The position numbers were made by a program, and so were the translations under genes. From positions 2,748,501 to 2,812,500 of the forward strand of contig NZ_CP027806.1 of NCBI RefSeq assembly GCF_003353065.1: 64,000 nucleotides of DNA, in the 5' to 3' direction. Source of the DNA: Cyclonatronum proteinivorum. GTDB taxonomy: Bacteria > Bacteroidota > Rhodothermia > Balneolales > Cyclonatronaceae. The notes beneath the pieces were generated by a model. The model was not told the DNA's origin. It ran no database searches and saw nothing but the letters and a program-made list of their open reading frames with translations. Below are positions 42,166-50,368 of the stretch, piece after piece (positions within the stretch are counted from its first letter, which is position 1; every line of letters begins with the position of its first letter).

Positions 42166-42205
42166 AAAACCCGTTCGAAATGGACGTTGCCAATCGAACG
42201 GGTTT
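42160..42205 (-). terminator. Terminator after the NHS-type transporter gene
   Basis: A perfect 12-bp stem, AAACCCGTTCGA (42167-42178) with TCGAACGGGTTT (42194-42205), is followed on the minus strand by TTATTTTTTG. It lies 75 bp past the stop codon. Confidence 0.85.
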
Positions 42206-42279
42206 ACGTTTTCGGGAAGTCTGGAGGAAACTTCCGTCTATCTTTATGAATTATATCACTTTAATTTAAAATCTGCAAA

Positions 42280-43572
42280 CTATGCGGCTTTAGCCGTTTC
42301 TTCGTCTATTTCGCGCTTCTCCCAGAAGGTGAAGAAGAACAGAACCGCGACCGCAAGGGCGAGCAGAGCAGGCATGATCCAGAAGGTAAAGGCACCGTCG
42401 AGCCAGCCGGCCATTGATGAACCGTCGAGTCCGATATTATCGCCCCACCATCCGAGGACGTAGTTCCCGATCAGCATTCCCGCACCGTAGGTGAGCAGCG
42501 CAAACAGGCCCTGCGCGCTTGATCGCATGGCTTTGGGCGCTTTCTTATCTACATACAGCTGTCCGGTCACAAAGAAGAAATCGTAACAGACGCCGTGCAG
42601 CGCAATCCCGAAGATGAGAAGAGCCGCGGATTCCGGAAAGGCCGCGAAGACAAAGTAGCGCAGCGTCCAGGCCAGCATGCCGATAAGGAGCATCCATTTA
42701 ACCCCCAGACGAATCAGGAAAAACGGGAGTAACAACATGAAGAGCACTTCGCTCATCTGCCCGATAGCCATGAACGAAGCCGAAGCTTCACCGAAGGCCA
42801 TGGCAGCAATAAAGTCGTTTGTACGCGCATAATAGAAAGCCAGCGGAATGCTGATAAGAAAACTACAAAGGGCAAAAATACCGAAGTTGCGGTCGCCCAT
42901 AAGCTTGATGGCGTCGAGGCCCAATGCTTCCCCTACGCTGAATTTCTTGCCTTTAGCCTGCGGCGGGGCAGCAGGCAGGGTGAAGCTGTAAATCCCGTAA
43001 ATCAGGGAGATGATGGCACACATTTGCAGCGGAATAGCGGTGACCTGCGCGTTTTCAACCCCGGTTAGCATAGCAATTATGGGCACATTGATAAAGCCAA
43101 GTACGGTTTGCGCGACCACAAATCCGGCCACAATCCAGCCGATGGTACCCCAAACCCGGATTTTCGGGAAGTCATTATCCGGGTTGTCGATGTTGGCGAA
43201 GGAAATCGCATTTACAAGCGCAAGCGTCGGCATGTAGAGCATGAAGTAGAAGAACATCACCCAGATGAAGGTGCCCGGCTCTGTGACCGTCGCGGCATAC
43301 CAGAGCAAACCCGCGCCCAGAATGTGGCAGACCGCATTTACGCGCTCTGCATTAAAATAACGGTCGGCAATTAAGCCAACGAACAGCGGCGCGAGCAGAC
43401 CGGCCCAGTTGTGGGTCGCATAGGCCTGCCCGATAATGGAATTCAGCCCTTCTTCCCCCCTAAAGACCTCAAGCAGGTAGGCGCCCATCGTTACGAAAAA
43501 GCCCCCCCAAATGAAAAACTGCAAAAACATCATCAGGCTCAGCCTGATGTAGGTGGATTGGTTAGTCCCCAT
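42280..43572 (-). CDS. NHS-family nucleoside/sugar H+ symporter
   Basis: A 430-residue inner-membrane transporter with 12 predicted helices. The start M-x-x-x-x-Y-I-R-L-S-L-M-M-F-L-Q-F-F-I-W-G and the N-x-x-x-V-N-A segments match the nucleoside:H+ symporter (NupG/XapB-like) family of the major facilitator superfamily. It is divergent from a Gfo/Idh/MocA dehydrogenase and TIM-barrel isomerase, so the true substrate may be a sugar or inositol-like compound that those enzymes break down. Confidence 0.82.
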   Translation of the reverse strand: MGTNQSTYIRLSLMMFLQFFIWGGFFVTMGAYLLEVFRGEEGLNSIIGQAYATHNWAGLLAPLFVGLIADRYFNAERVNAVCHILGAGLLWYAATVTEPGTFIWVMFFYFMLYMPTLALVNAISFANIDNPDNDFPKIRVWGTIGWIVAGFVVAQTVLGFINVPIIAMLTGVENAQVTAIPLQMCAIISLIYGIYSFTLPAAPPQAKGKKFSVGEALGLDAIKLMGDRNFGIFALCSFLISIPLAFYYARTNDFIAAMAFGEASASFMAIGQMSEVLFMLLLPFFLIRLGVKWMLLIGMLAWTLRYFVFAAFPESAALLIFGIALHGVCYDFFFVTGQLYVDKKAPKAMRSSAQGLFALLTYGAGMLIGNYVLGWWGDNIGLDGSSMAGWLDGAFTFWIMPALLALAVAVLFFFTFWEKREIDEETAKAA

Positions 43573-43758
43573 GTCGAATTAAGATTAGGTTCACTTTGTA
43601 GTTAGTCAGGATCAAAGCAGTCCGGTTTGAACTTGCGGAATAATAAGAAAATGCTTTCAATCTGACACAGCTGAATTGCAGTTCCTTGATTATCAACGCA
43701 GTATGCTTGTGAACGCCCTGTATATGCTGTCAAGGGAAAAGCCTTAGTCTGTGGTAAC

Positions 43759-43949
43759 TTAGCCCGCATTATTCACCAAGAAATTTTCTTGCTGGCAAGG
43801 CGAAGCCAGCGGGGAAATTTCACTTCGGGGGAATCGCTACGCTCGGAGCGCTGTCTTTACATTTGGGCTACCGGTGCATTTCACTAAGCCAAATTAGTGA
43901 CATACATTTAGCAAATGAATCATGGTAAATTGTGAATAATGCGGGTTAG
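43759..43949. mobile_element. MITE-like element with 18-bp inverted ends, no transposase
   Basis: TTAGCCCGCATTATTCAC (43759-43776) and GTGAATAATGCGGGTTAG (43932-43949) are inverted repeats matching at 16 of 18 positions. They bound about 155 bp with no gene. The size and layout fit a miniature inverted-repeat element moved by a full transposon elsewhere. A target-site duplication is not clear. It lies in the 455-bp gap between the divergent transporter and dehydrogenase genes. Confidence 0.6.
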
Positions 43950-44027
43950 CTTGAATTTCTGCCTTTAATTTGGCAGATTCCGCCAGAATGTAAACTGACA
44001 CCTTACCTTAATTTTTTGATTACGACT

Positions 44028-45176
44028 ATGAAAATCCGTTACGGAATGATTGGCGGGGGCGAAGGCTCATTTATCGGGGCCGTTCATCGCAAGGCTGCCG
44101 CACTCGACAGCCGCTTTGAGCTGGTTTGCGGGGCGTTCAGCAGCAACGCCGAAAAAGCGAAACGCTCCGGCGCAGCCCTTGGGCTTGATCCCGCGCGTTG
44201 CTACGGCAGCTTCGCGGAAATGATGACCGCCGAGCAAAAACTGCCGGAAAACGAGCGCATGCAGGCTGTCTCGATTGTGACGCCCAATCACGTGCATTTC
44301 GCACCGGCCATGATGGCGCTCGAACACGGCTACCATGTCATCATCGATAAACCAATCGCGTTTTCGCTGGATGAAGCCGAAGCCTTACACGCCAAGGTGC
44401 AGGAAACCGGCCTGGTTCTCGCCCTCACGCACACCTATACCGGTTACCCCATGGTGAAAGAAGCGCGGCACCGGATCGCACAGGGAGATCTCGGTCGTAT
44501 CCGAAAAATTTTCGTGGAATACCCGCAGGGCTGGCTCTCGACTTTCCTTGAAGCCGACGGCAACAAACAGGCCGACTGGCGCACGGATCCTTCAAAAAGC
44601 GGCGCAGGCGGGGCTACCGGCGATATAGGCACGCATGCCGCCAACCTTGCGGAGTACGTGAGCGGACTCGAAATCACTAAGATTTGCGCGGACATCAATA
44701 TTGTAGTTGAAGGCCGCAAACTCGATGACGACGCCGCAGCCCTTCTCAAATTCAGCAACGGAGCTTCGGGCTGTCTCATCGCAACGCAGGTCGCTGCCGG
44801 GGAAGAAAACAACCTCAAGCTGCGCATATACGGCGAAAAAGGCGGCTGCGAATGGACGCACACCGATCCCAATACCTTGCTCTGGAAGCCGCTCGACGCT
44901 CCGGTTCAGGTGCTTCGCGCGGGCACCGGCTATCTGTGTGACGCCGCCCAAAAAGGCCTCCGGCTTCCGGCAGGTCACCCCGAAGGCTACCTCGAAGCCT
45001 TCGCCAATATCTACGTCAACTTCGCTGATGCCGTGCACGATCACATGCAGGGCCGCTACACTTCCGAAGCGGATTACGATTTTCCGGGCACTGCCGATGG
45101 CGTACGGGGCATGCGGTTCGTAGAACGCATGGTCGCCTCCGGCAAATCCAACGACAAATGGACGGATTTCAGCTAA
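44028..45176 (+). CDS. Gfo/Idh/MocA-family oxidoreductase
   Basis: An NAD(P)-dependent dehydrogenase of sugars or inositols, 382 residues. The Rossmann loop G-M-I-G-G-G-E-G-S is at the N-terminus, the D-K-P segment (in place of the usual E-K-P) near 107-110, and the catalytic region G-D-I-G-T-H-A-A-N-L-A-E near 205-216. The ATG at 44028 is preferred to a TTG 4 codons upstream. A TIM-barrel isomerase gene follows 130 bp later on the same strand, a common pair in sugar/inositol catabolism. Confidence 0.88.
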   Translation: MKIRYGMIGGGEGSFIGAVHRKAAALDSRFELVCGAFSSNAEKAKRSGAALGLDPARCYGSFAEMMTAEQKLPENERMQAVSIVTPNHVHFAPAMMALEHGYHVIIDKPIAFSLDEAEALHAKVQETGLVLALTHTYTGYPMVKEARHRIAQGDLGRIRKIFVEYPQGWLSTFLEADGNKQADWRTDPSKSGAGGATGDIGTHAANLAEYVSGLEITKICADINIVVEGRKLDDDAAALLKFSNGASGCLIATQVAAGEENNLKLRIYGEKGGCEWTHTDPNTLLWKPLDAPVQVLRAGTGYLCDAAQKGLRLPAGHPEGYLEAFANIYVNFADAVHDHMQGRYTSEADYDFPGTADGVRGMRFVERMVASGKSNDKWTDFS

Positions 45177-45308
45177 ACGAACCTTAATCCCGATCACGGA
45201 CATAAGTCCCCTCATTTTTTTACTCACCGATGGATGTTTTCTGATGATGACATCCAGCCCCCTGAGACAGTTTTCGGGGGCGCCTTCCAAAACCTCGATT
45301 TTTCTGTT

Positions 45309-46364
45309 ATGATGAAAACCATAAAAGGCCCCGCCATTTTCCTGGCACAATTCGTCGGCGATGAAGCGCCGTTCAACGACATCATATCCATCTGCAAATG
45401 GGCCGCAGATCTCGGCTACAAAGGCGTGCAGATCCCGACCTGGGAATCCCGCCTGATTGACCTTGATAAAGTCGCGGAAAGTCTAACCTACGCCGACGAA
45501 TACCGCGGCCGCATCGAAGAAACCGGCGTAGAAATCACCGAACTCTCCACACATCTGCAGGGGCAGCTCGTTGCCGTACATCCCGCCTACGACGACATGT
45601 TCGACGGCTTTGCGCCGCCTGAACTGCGCGGCAATCCGAAAGCCCGCACCGAATGGGCCGTGGAGACTGTCAAAAAAGCCGCCAGAGCAAGCGCCAACCT
45701 CGGCATTTACGTGCACGCCTCCTTCACCGGCGCCTTGCTCTGGCACACGCACTACCCCTGGCCGCAGCGCCCCGCCGGGCTCGTAGAAGAAGGCTTTGCC
45801 GAACTCGCCCGCCGCTGGACCCCCATCCTCGATGAATTCGACCGCAGGGGTGTTGACCTCTGTTTTGAAGTCCACGCCGGAGAAGACGTGCACGACGGCG
45901 TGACCTACGAGCGCTTCCTTGAAGCCACCGAAAACCACCCGCGCAACCGCCTCCTCTACGATCCGAGCCACTTCATCCTGCAGCAACTCGACTATCTCGC
46001 CTTCCTCGACATCTATCACGACAAAATCGGGATGTTCCACGTCAAAGACGCCGAGTTCAATCCTAACGGACGCTCGGGGGTATATGGCGGCTTTCAGAGC
46101 TGGGTAGACCGCCCCGGAAGATTCCGCTCCCTCGGCGACGGGCAGGTCGATTTCAACGCCATTTTCAGCAAACTCTCGCAATACGGCTACGACGGATGGG
46201 CCGTGCTCGAGTGGGAATGCTGCATCAAAAGCCCCGAACAGGGCGCAGCCGAAGGCGCCCCCTTCATCGCCGACCATATCATCGAAGTCACCCAAAAAGC
46301 CTTCGACGACTTCGCCGCAACCGCCCCCGACAAAGCGCTGAACCGCAAAATCCTCGGCCTGTAA
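45309..46364 (+). CDS. Sugar phosphate isomerase/epimerase (xylose-isomerase-like TIM barrel)
   Basis: A 351-residue TIM-barrel enzyme. Metal-site acids and His appear in order: Q-I-P-T-W-E, H-A-S-F-T-G, F-E-V-H-A-G-E-D-V-H, D-P-S-H-F, H-V-K-D-A-E-F and W-A-V-L-E-W-E-C. Such enzymes act on keto sugars made by the partner Gfo/Idh/MocA dehydrogenase. The ATG at 45309 begins a normal N-terminus; the frame is open 25 codons upstream, without family likeness. A perfect terminator follows. Confidence 0.85.
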   Translation: MMKTIKGPAIFLAQFVGDEAPFNDIISICKWAADLGYKGVQIPTWESRLIDLDKVAESLTYADEYRGRIEETGVEITELSTHLQGQLVAVHPAYDDMFDGFAPPELRGNPKARTEWAVETVKKAARASANLGIYVHASFTGALLWHTHYPWPQRPAGLVEEGFAELARRWTPILDEFDRRGVDLCFEVHAGEDVHDGVTYERFLEATENHPRNRLLYDPSHFILQQLDYLAFLDIYHDKIGMFHVKDAEFNPNGRSGVYGGFQSWVDRPGRFRSLGDGQVDFNAIFSKLSQYGYDGWAVLEWECCIKSPEQGAAEGAPFIADHIIEVTQKAFDDFAATAPDKALNRKILGL

Positions 46365-46396
46365 CAACCCGCAACCCACCCCGCACGAAATACCCC

Positions 46397-46436
46397 AGCG
46401 GATATCACCCTACGCAGGGAGATATCCGCTTTTTTG
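46397..46436 (+). terminator. Terminator after the isomerase gene
   Basis: AGCGGATATC (46397-46406) pairs perfectly with GATATCCGCT (46421-46430), followed by TTTTTG. It closes the dehydrogenase-isomerase unit. Confidence 0.88.
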
Positions 46437-46470
46437 CGTCCGCACAACAAGCCCCTCGCTATTCAGCTCT

Positions 46471-46556
46471 TTATTTTTTTGGGAAAACTCAGATAACATC
46501 AGGGGCTCAAAGCCAGATTGAAACACCCCAAATCGAAGATGAAGTAGTTGCTTTTT
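46471..46556. repeat. Dispersed repeat, copy B (about 85 bp)
   Basis: Second copy of the 40081-40170 element, 6.4 kb away, same orientation, with AACATCAGGGGCT, CAGATTGA and CGAAGATGAAG-tagTTGCTTTTTTT. Differences are mostly single bases. Confidence 0.7.
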
Positions 46557-46571
46557 TTCGTGCAGAACCGC

Positions 46572-46660
46572 TCACCTACCCTCCCGGCCCGCACCCGCCA
46601 CACTCCCTCCTTTGATCATATTCGGGTGACACTGAGTTATTCAGCCTGGAACTCCCACCA
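46572..46660. repeat. Diverged remnant of the 26-kb array module
   Basis: CCCGCACCCGCC...CTCC-CTCCTTTGATCATATTCGGGT-GACACTGAGTTATTCAGCCT follows the order of the array's GCACCCGCCTCGCTCCTTC...ATTCGGGTTGCACTGAACTACATAGCCT. It adjoins copy B of the 85-bp repeat. Confidence 0.5.
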
Positions 46661-46806
46661 CCTTACCGTAAAGCGACCGAAAAAAATGGCCGTTCTGATG
46701 TGGGTTTATAAAAAAACGGACACCCGGTGACGCCATCTGTCACCGGCAAGACTTATATTGCGCATCCGCATCCCAAACCGTTCGCTTTCTTTTTGACTTT
46801 TTTGCC

Positions 46807-49800
46807 ATGCTCGAAATCATTTCCGCCTGCCGGCTTGAGGACCTTTTTCGCGCTTTTGAGGCGCGCCTTGATGCGCACAAGCCCGATACCATGCTTGCAC
46901 CCGATACCCTGCTGGTGCCGAACCGCGACCTTGCGCGCTGGCTGCAGATCCGGCGGGCGCGGAGCAGCGGGGTGAGCGCGAACCTGAAAGCTGTATTGCC
47001 GGCGCGTTTCATGCACGAGCTGAATTTGCAGGTCAACCCAAGCTACGAAGAGCAGCTGCCTGACAAGCACGCCCTGGCCTGGATGATTTTTTCGGTCCTG
47101 CGGGATTTACAGTCGGGCCCACAAACGCAATCGGTATGGAAACCACTGCTGGCGTACATCCGGAAGTCCGGGCCTGATATGGAAACGGTGCGGCGCTATG
47201 AGCTCTCCGCGAATATCGCGGATATTTTTGATGAGTATCAGCTTTTCCGGCCCGAGTGGATGCAGGCATGGAACCGGGGGGAGGCTGCGGAGGTACCCGC
47301 GCTGTTTACGCAAACCGCAGACTGGCAGCGGCAGCTTTGGGCGGCACTCAAAAAGCAAAACCCCGGCATGACCGACCGGGCCCGGCTCAATGAAGCGCTC
47401 ATGGACGCCATCGGGGCCGGTCAGCTTCGGCTGCCGTACGCGCTGCATGTATTTGGCACCGCTCCCTTCCCGCCGCTGTACCTGCGCGCAATTCTTGGAC
47501 TGAGCCGTCATATCCCCGTGCTGATTTACCGCGTACAGCCCGAAGCAGAGGCAGCTTCCGGCACAGTGCATCCGCTGATGGCGGCCATGGGTGCGGAGCA
47601 TCGTCAGTACAGCGAACTGCTCGAACAGCTCACTGCCGGCCTTCAGACAAAATCCTTTTTTCAGGCCGGAAGCCCATCCCCCGAAACCCAAAACCCCAAG
47701 CCGGAAACCCTGCTAAAACGGGTTCAGGCATCGGTGCAGGAGCGCGATTTGCGCGAGCTTCCCGCGGATTTGCCCGCGGACGACCGAAGCCTGCTGGCGC
47801 ACGCCTGTCACAGTGCGATGCGGGAAGTCGAAGTCCTGCACGACCGCATCATTCGGTTTTTGGATGACAACCCCGATGCGGGCCCTTCCGATGTGTTGGT
47901 TGTAGCGCCGCAGCTCAGCGATCACCTGACGGCCATCCGTGCCGTGTTCGGGCATCCGTCCGACGAGGCCCTGCGCCTGCCCTGGTTCCTGCATGATCCC
48001 GCCGGTTCGCCCCTTGTGCGCGCAACCGATCTGCTGATGCAGCTCCTGCGCTTAGACGAAACCCGCTTCCGCGCGGACGTGCTGCTCGAAATGCTGGACC
48101 GTCCGCTGCTGCGGGAGCGCCTGGGTTTGGGGGATGACGACCTGCGCCTGATCGCGTTTTGGGTGCGGGAAACGGGCATCCGCTGGGGACTCGACGCCGA
48201 AGACCGCGAGGATGCCGGGCTGTTTTCCTGGGAGTTTGGCCTCGACCGTTTGCTGCTTGGTCTGATGATGCCCGCCGAAACCGAGGAGCCTGTGCTCGGC
48301 CTGATGCCCTTCCCGCACATCGAAGGCGAAGGACAGCTCCGGGTAGCGGGTCAGCTCGCCGGTTTCGTGGAAACCCTCGCGCGTTGGGTGAAGCAAAGCC
48401 GCGAACCCAAACCGCTACACGCCTGGCCGGAACTGATCCGGCAGCTCATGGTTGAGGTCTTCCCGCTCACGCCCGATACCGAGCGCATGTTGCGTCCGCT
48501 GTTCGCGGCGGTCGATCGTCTCCCGCAGATGGAGCAGTGGACCGGCGATGAGAACCTGCCTGCGGAGGTCATCGCGCAGGCGGTGGGCGCACAAATCCGG
48601 GAGCAGACCGCAGGTGCGGGATACCGCAAGGGGAGCGTCACCTTTTCGACCATGGTGCCAGTGCGTCACATGCCGTTTCGCTTTATTGCGATGTTAGGCC
48701 TGAACGAAGGTAGTTTTCCGGGCCGGGAAGAAGTCTCTGGATTCAACCTGATGGCACGGAGTCCGAAGCCGGGCGACCGCGTGAAGCGCCTCAGCAACCG
48801 CGCCCTGTTTCTGGATACGCTCATGGCGTGCCGGCAGCAGCTGCACCTCAGCTATGTCGGCTTCAGTTTCCGGGACGGCTCCGAGCGCGCGCCCTCGCTG
48901 GTGCTGCGCGAACTCTGGGACATGCTGCGTCAGCAGGGCCTGAGCAAGCCTGAAGAGCAGCTTCTGGTGAAGCATCGCCTGCACGGGCACCATCCCGCGT
49001 ACTTTGTGCAGGGTCCGGATTCGGGGCTGTTTTCGTATGATGCCTCCCGTATCGAAGCCCTCCGTCTCGGACATTTCGCCGCCGTTTCGGGGGATGCACA
49101 GCGTCGGTTCGATCAGCCGCTGCCTGCACCCGAAGCCAAATCCCTGCTGGTCGTGGAGCTGCACGAGCTGATGGGCTTCGTGCAAAAACCGGTTGGCTGG
49201 ATGATGCAGCACCGCGCCAACATGGCCCGCTTGCGCGAGGAAGAGCTGCCCCCGCGCCGCGATCCCTTCGCCCTGAACAAGCTGGAAGAATACCTCCTTA
49301 AAGACCGCATGCTCAAACACATCGGACTTCAGCCCGGCGCAGATCAGCCTGAATCTGAGTTGGTGCAGCCGCTTCGCACCCGCCTCGCGCTCGAGGCACG
49401 GATGCCCTACAGCAAATCCGGCGAACGCGCCTTCGATGCCAATTGGGATGATCTCCAATCATTTTTGCAGGAAATTCCCTCTGAGCACCGCGAGCTTGCC
49501 GCGCAGCCGGGCGTGCTTGCGGAGGTCGAGCTGGAAGTCAGCGGGCGCATGGTGCTGGTCCGCGGACTCGTGCCGCCGGTCATAGAGGGGAAATCCGTCA
49601 CCATTGAGCACGGCAAGATGAAGGCCAAGCGAAAGCTCAAAGCCTGGCTGCGTCAGCTGCTGGTGCAGGCCGCCCTCGATGAAAACGCGACCGGCTACAC
49701 CTACGGCCCTGACGAAGACGACAAAAAACCTGCATTTGAACTCTGTCTCCGCGCGCGCAACCCAAAGGAGAAGCTCACAAAGCTCATCGCCCTTTGGCTC

Positions 49801-50067
49801 AACTGCCACGAACTGCCCCCGCCTGCCACGCCGGAGTTCCTTGAGCGGCTCGACAAGCTTCGGCAATCGGAATCTGAAAAAGGCGCGGTCTCGAAACTTG
49901 CGGCCTATTTCCGGGAGAATCCGAACAGTTACAGCACCCTGCCCAACGACGACCCCTGGGCCGCGCAGTTTTACCCCGAATATCAGGACGAGCTGCCCGA
50001 TCTTGCCGCGCCCTTCTATGAAGCCATCTGGCTCCCCTTCGAGGCCTCGATTGTGGAGAACGAATAG
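46807..50067 (+). CDS. recC: Exodeoxyribonuclease V subunit gamma (RecC)
   Basis: A 1086-residue subunit of RecBCD, which opens and processes double-strand ends for recombination. It begins with the RecC N-terminus M-L-E-I-I-S-A-C-R-L-E-D-L, followed by P-D-T-L-L-V-P-N-R-D-L-A-R-W-L, and has the inactive helicase-like and nuclease-like layout of RecC without Walker motifs. Length suits RecC (about 1100). It is followed by recB after a 300-bp gap and then recD, the order of proteobacterial recC-recB-recD. Confidence 0.9.
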   Translation: MLEIISACRLEDLFRAFEARLDAHKPDTMLAPDTLLVPNRDLARWLQIRRARSSGVSANLKAVLPARFMHELNLQVNPSYEEQLPDKHALAWMIFSVLRDLQSGPQTQSVWKPLLAYIRKSGPDMETVRRYELSANIADIFDEYQLFRPEWMQAWNRGEAAEVPALFTQTADWQRQLWAALKKQNPGMTDRARLNEALMDAIGAGQLRLPYALHVFGTAPFPPLYLRAILGLSRHIPVLIYRVQPEAEAASGTVHPLMAAMGAEHRQYSELLEQLTAGLQTKSFFQAGSPSPETQNPKPETLLKRVQASVQERDLRELPADLPADDRSLLAHACHSAMREVEVLHDRIIRFLDDNPDAGPSDVLVVAPQLSDHLTAIRAVFGHPSDEALRLPWFLHDPAGSPLVRATDLLMQLLRLDETRFRADVLLEMLDRPLLRERLGLGDDDLRLIAFWVRETGIRWGLDAEDREDAGLFSWEFGLDRLLLGLMMPAETEEPVLGLMPFPHIEGEGQLRVAGQLAGFVETLARWVKQSREPKPLHAWPELIRQLMVEVFPLTPDTERMLRPLFAAVDRLPQMEQWTGDENLPAEVIAQAVGAQIREQTAGAGYRKGSVTFSTMVPVRHMPFRFIAMLGLNEGSFPGREEVSGFNLMARSPKPGDRVKRLSNRALFLDTLMACRQQLHLSYVGFSFRDGSERAPSLVLRELWDMLRQQGLSKPEEQLLVKHRLHGHHPAYFVQGPDSGLFSYDASRIEALRLGHFAAVSGDAQRRFDQPLPAPEAKSLLVVELHELMGFVQKPVGWMMQHRANMARLREEELPPRRDPFALNKLEEYLLKDRMLKHIGLQPGADQPESELVQPLRTRLALEARMPYSKSGERAFDANWDDLQSFLQEIPSEHRELAAQPGVLAEVELEVSGRMVLVRGLVPPVIEGKSVTIEHGKMKAKRKLKAWLRQLLVQAALDENATGYTYGPDEDDKKPAFELCLRARNPKEKLTKLIALWLNCHELPPPATPEFLERLDKLRQSESEKGAVSKLAAYFRENPNSYSTLPNDDPWAAQFYPEYQDELPDLAAPFYEAIWLPFEASIVENE

Positions 50068-50265
50068 GACGTGGCATTTTAAAAATGTGTGCAAATCCTG
50101 CCCGTCATCTAAGTCCGCGTTCCATTCTCGGTGCGAAACCATTCCAAGGAGATCCCTCACATGTATCCATCCTTCATTTCCCGCTTTACCCGCCTCCCGG
50201 CCTTCGAACCACTTCCACCCAAATAAACAGCGTTCGGGATGACGCCTTCTCAGAATAATGTTTCA

Positions 50266-50313
50266 AATCATCGAATCATCGAATCATCGATTCATCGAAT
50301 CATCAAATCATTG
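50266..50313. repeat. Tandem octamer repeat between recC and recB
   Basis: Six 8-bp units, AATCATCG x3 then ATTCATCG, AATCATCA, AATCATTG. It is in the 300-bp gap between recC and recB, which has no gene, and ends about 55 bp before the recB ATG, so copy number may change spacing to a recB promoter. Confidence 0.75.
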
Positions 50314-50368
50314 AATTTTTAAATCCTCAAATCGCCAAACTCTGAACCCTGAAATCTGAACTAATCCC

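Larger units (their letters stand above)
41559..42166. other. Gene-free repeat-rich gap between rlmN and the transporter gene
   Basis: No reliable gene in about 600 bp. It holds an inverted copy of the array module (41646-41708), a direct repeat (41733-41815 and 42081-42165), a CCTTCC-type simple repeat (41907-41931) and a CTTCGACTACGCTGCG-CTTCGCTCAGGATGAC stretch (41957-41987) like those scattered in many bacteria. Confidence 0.6.

Noticed and set aside
43759-43949. A complete insertion sequence
   Set aside because: The interior is too short for a transposase and has no reading frame of note.
50266-50313. CRISPR or coding repeat
   Set aside because: Units of 8 bp without spacers, in a non-coding gap.
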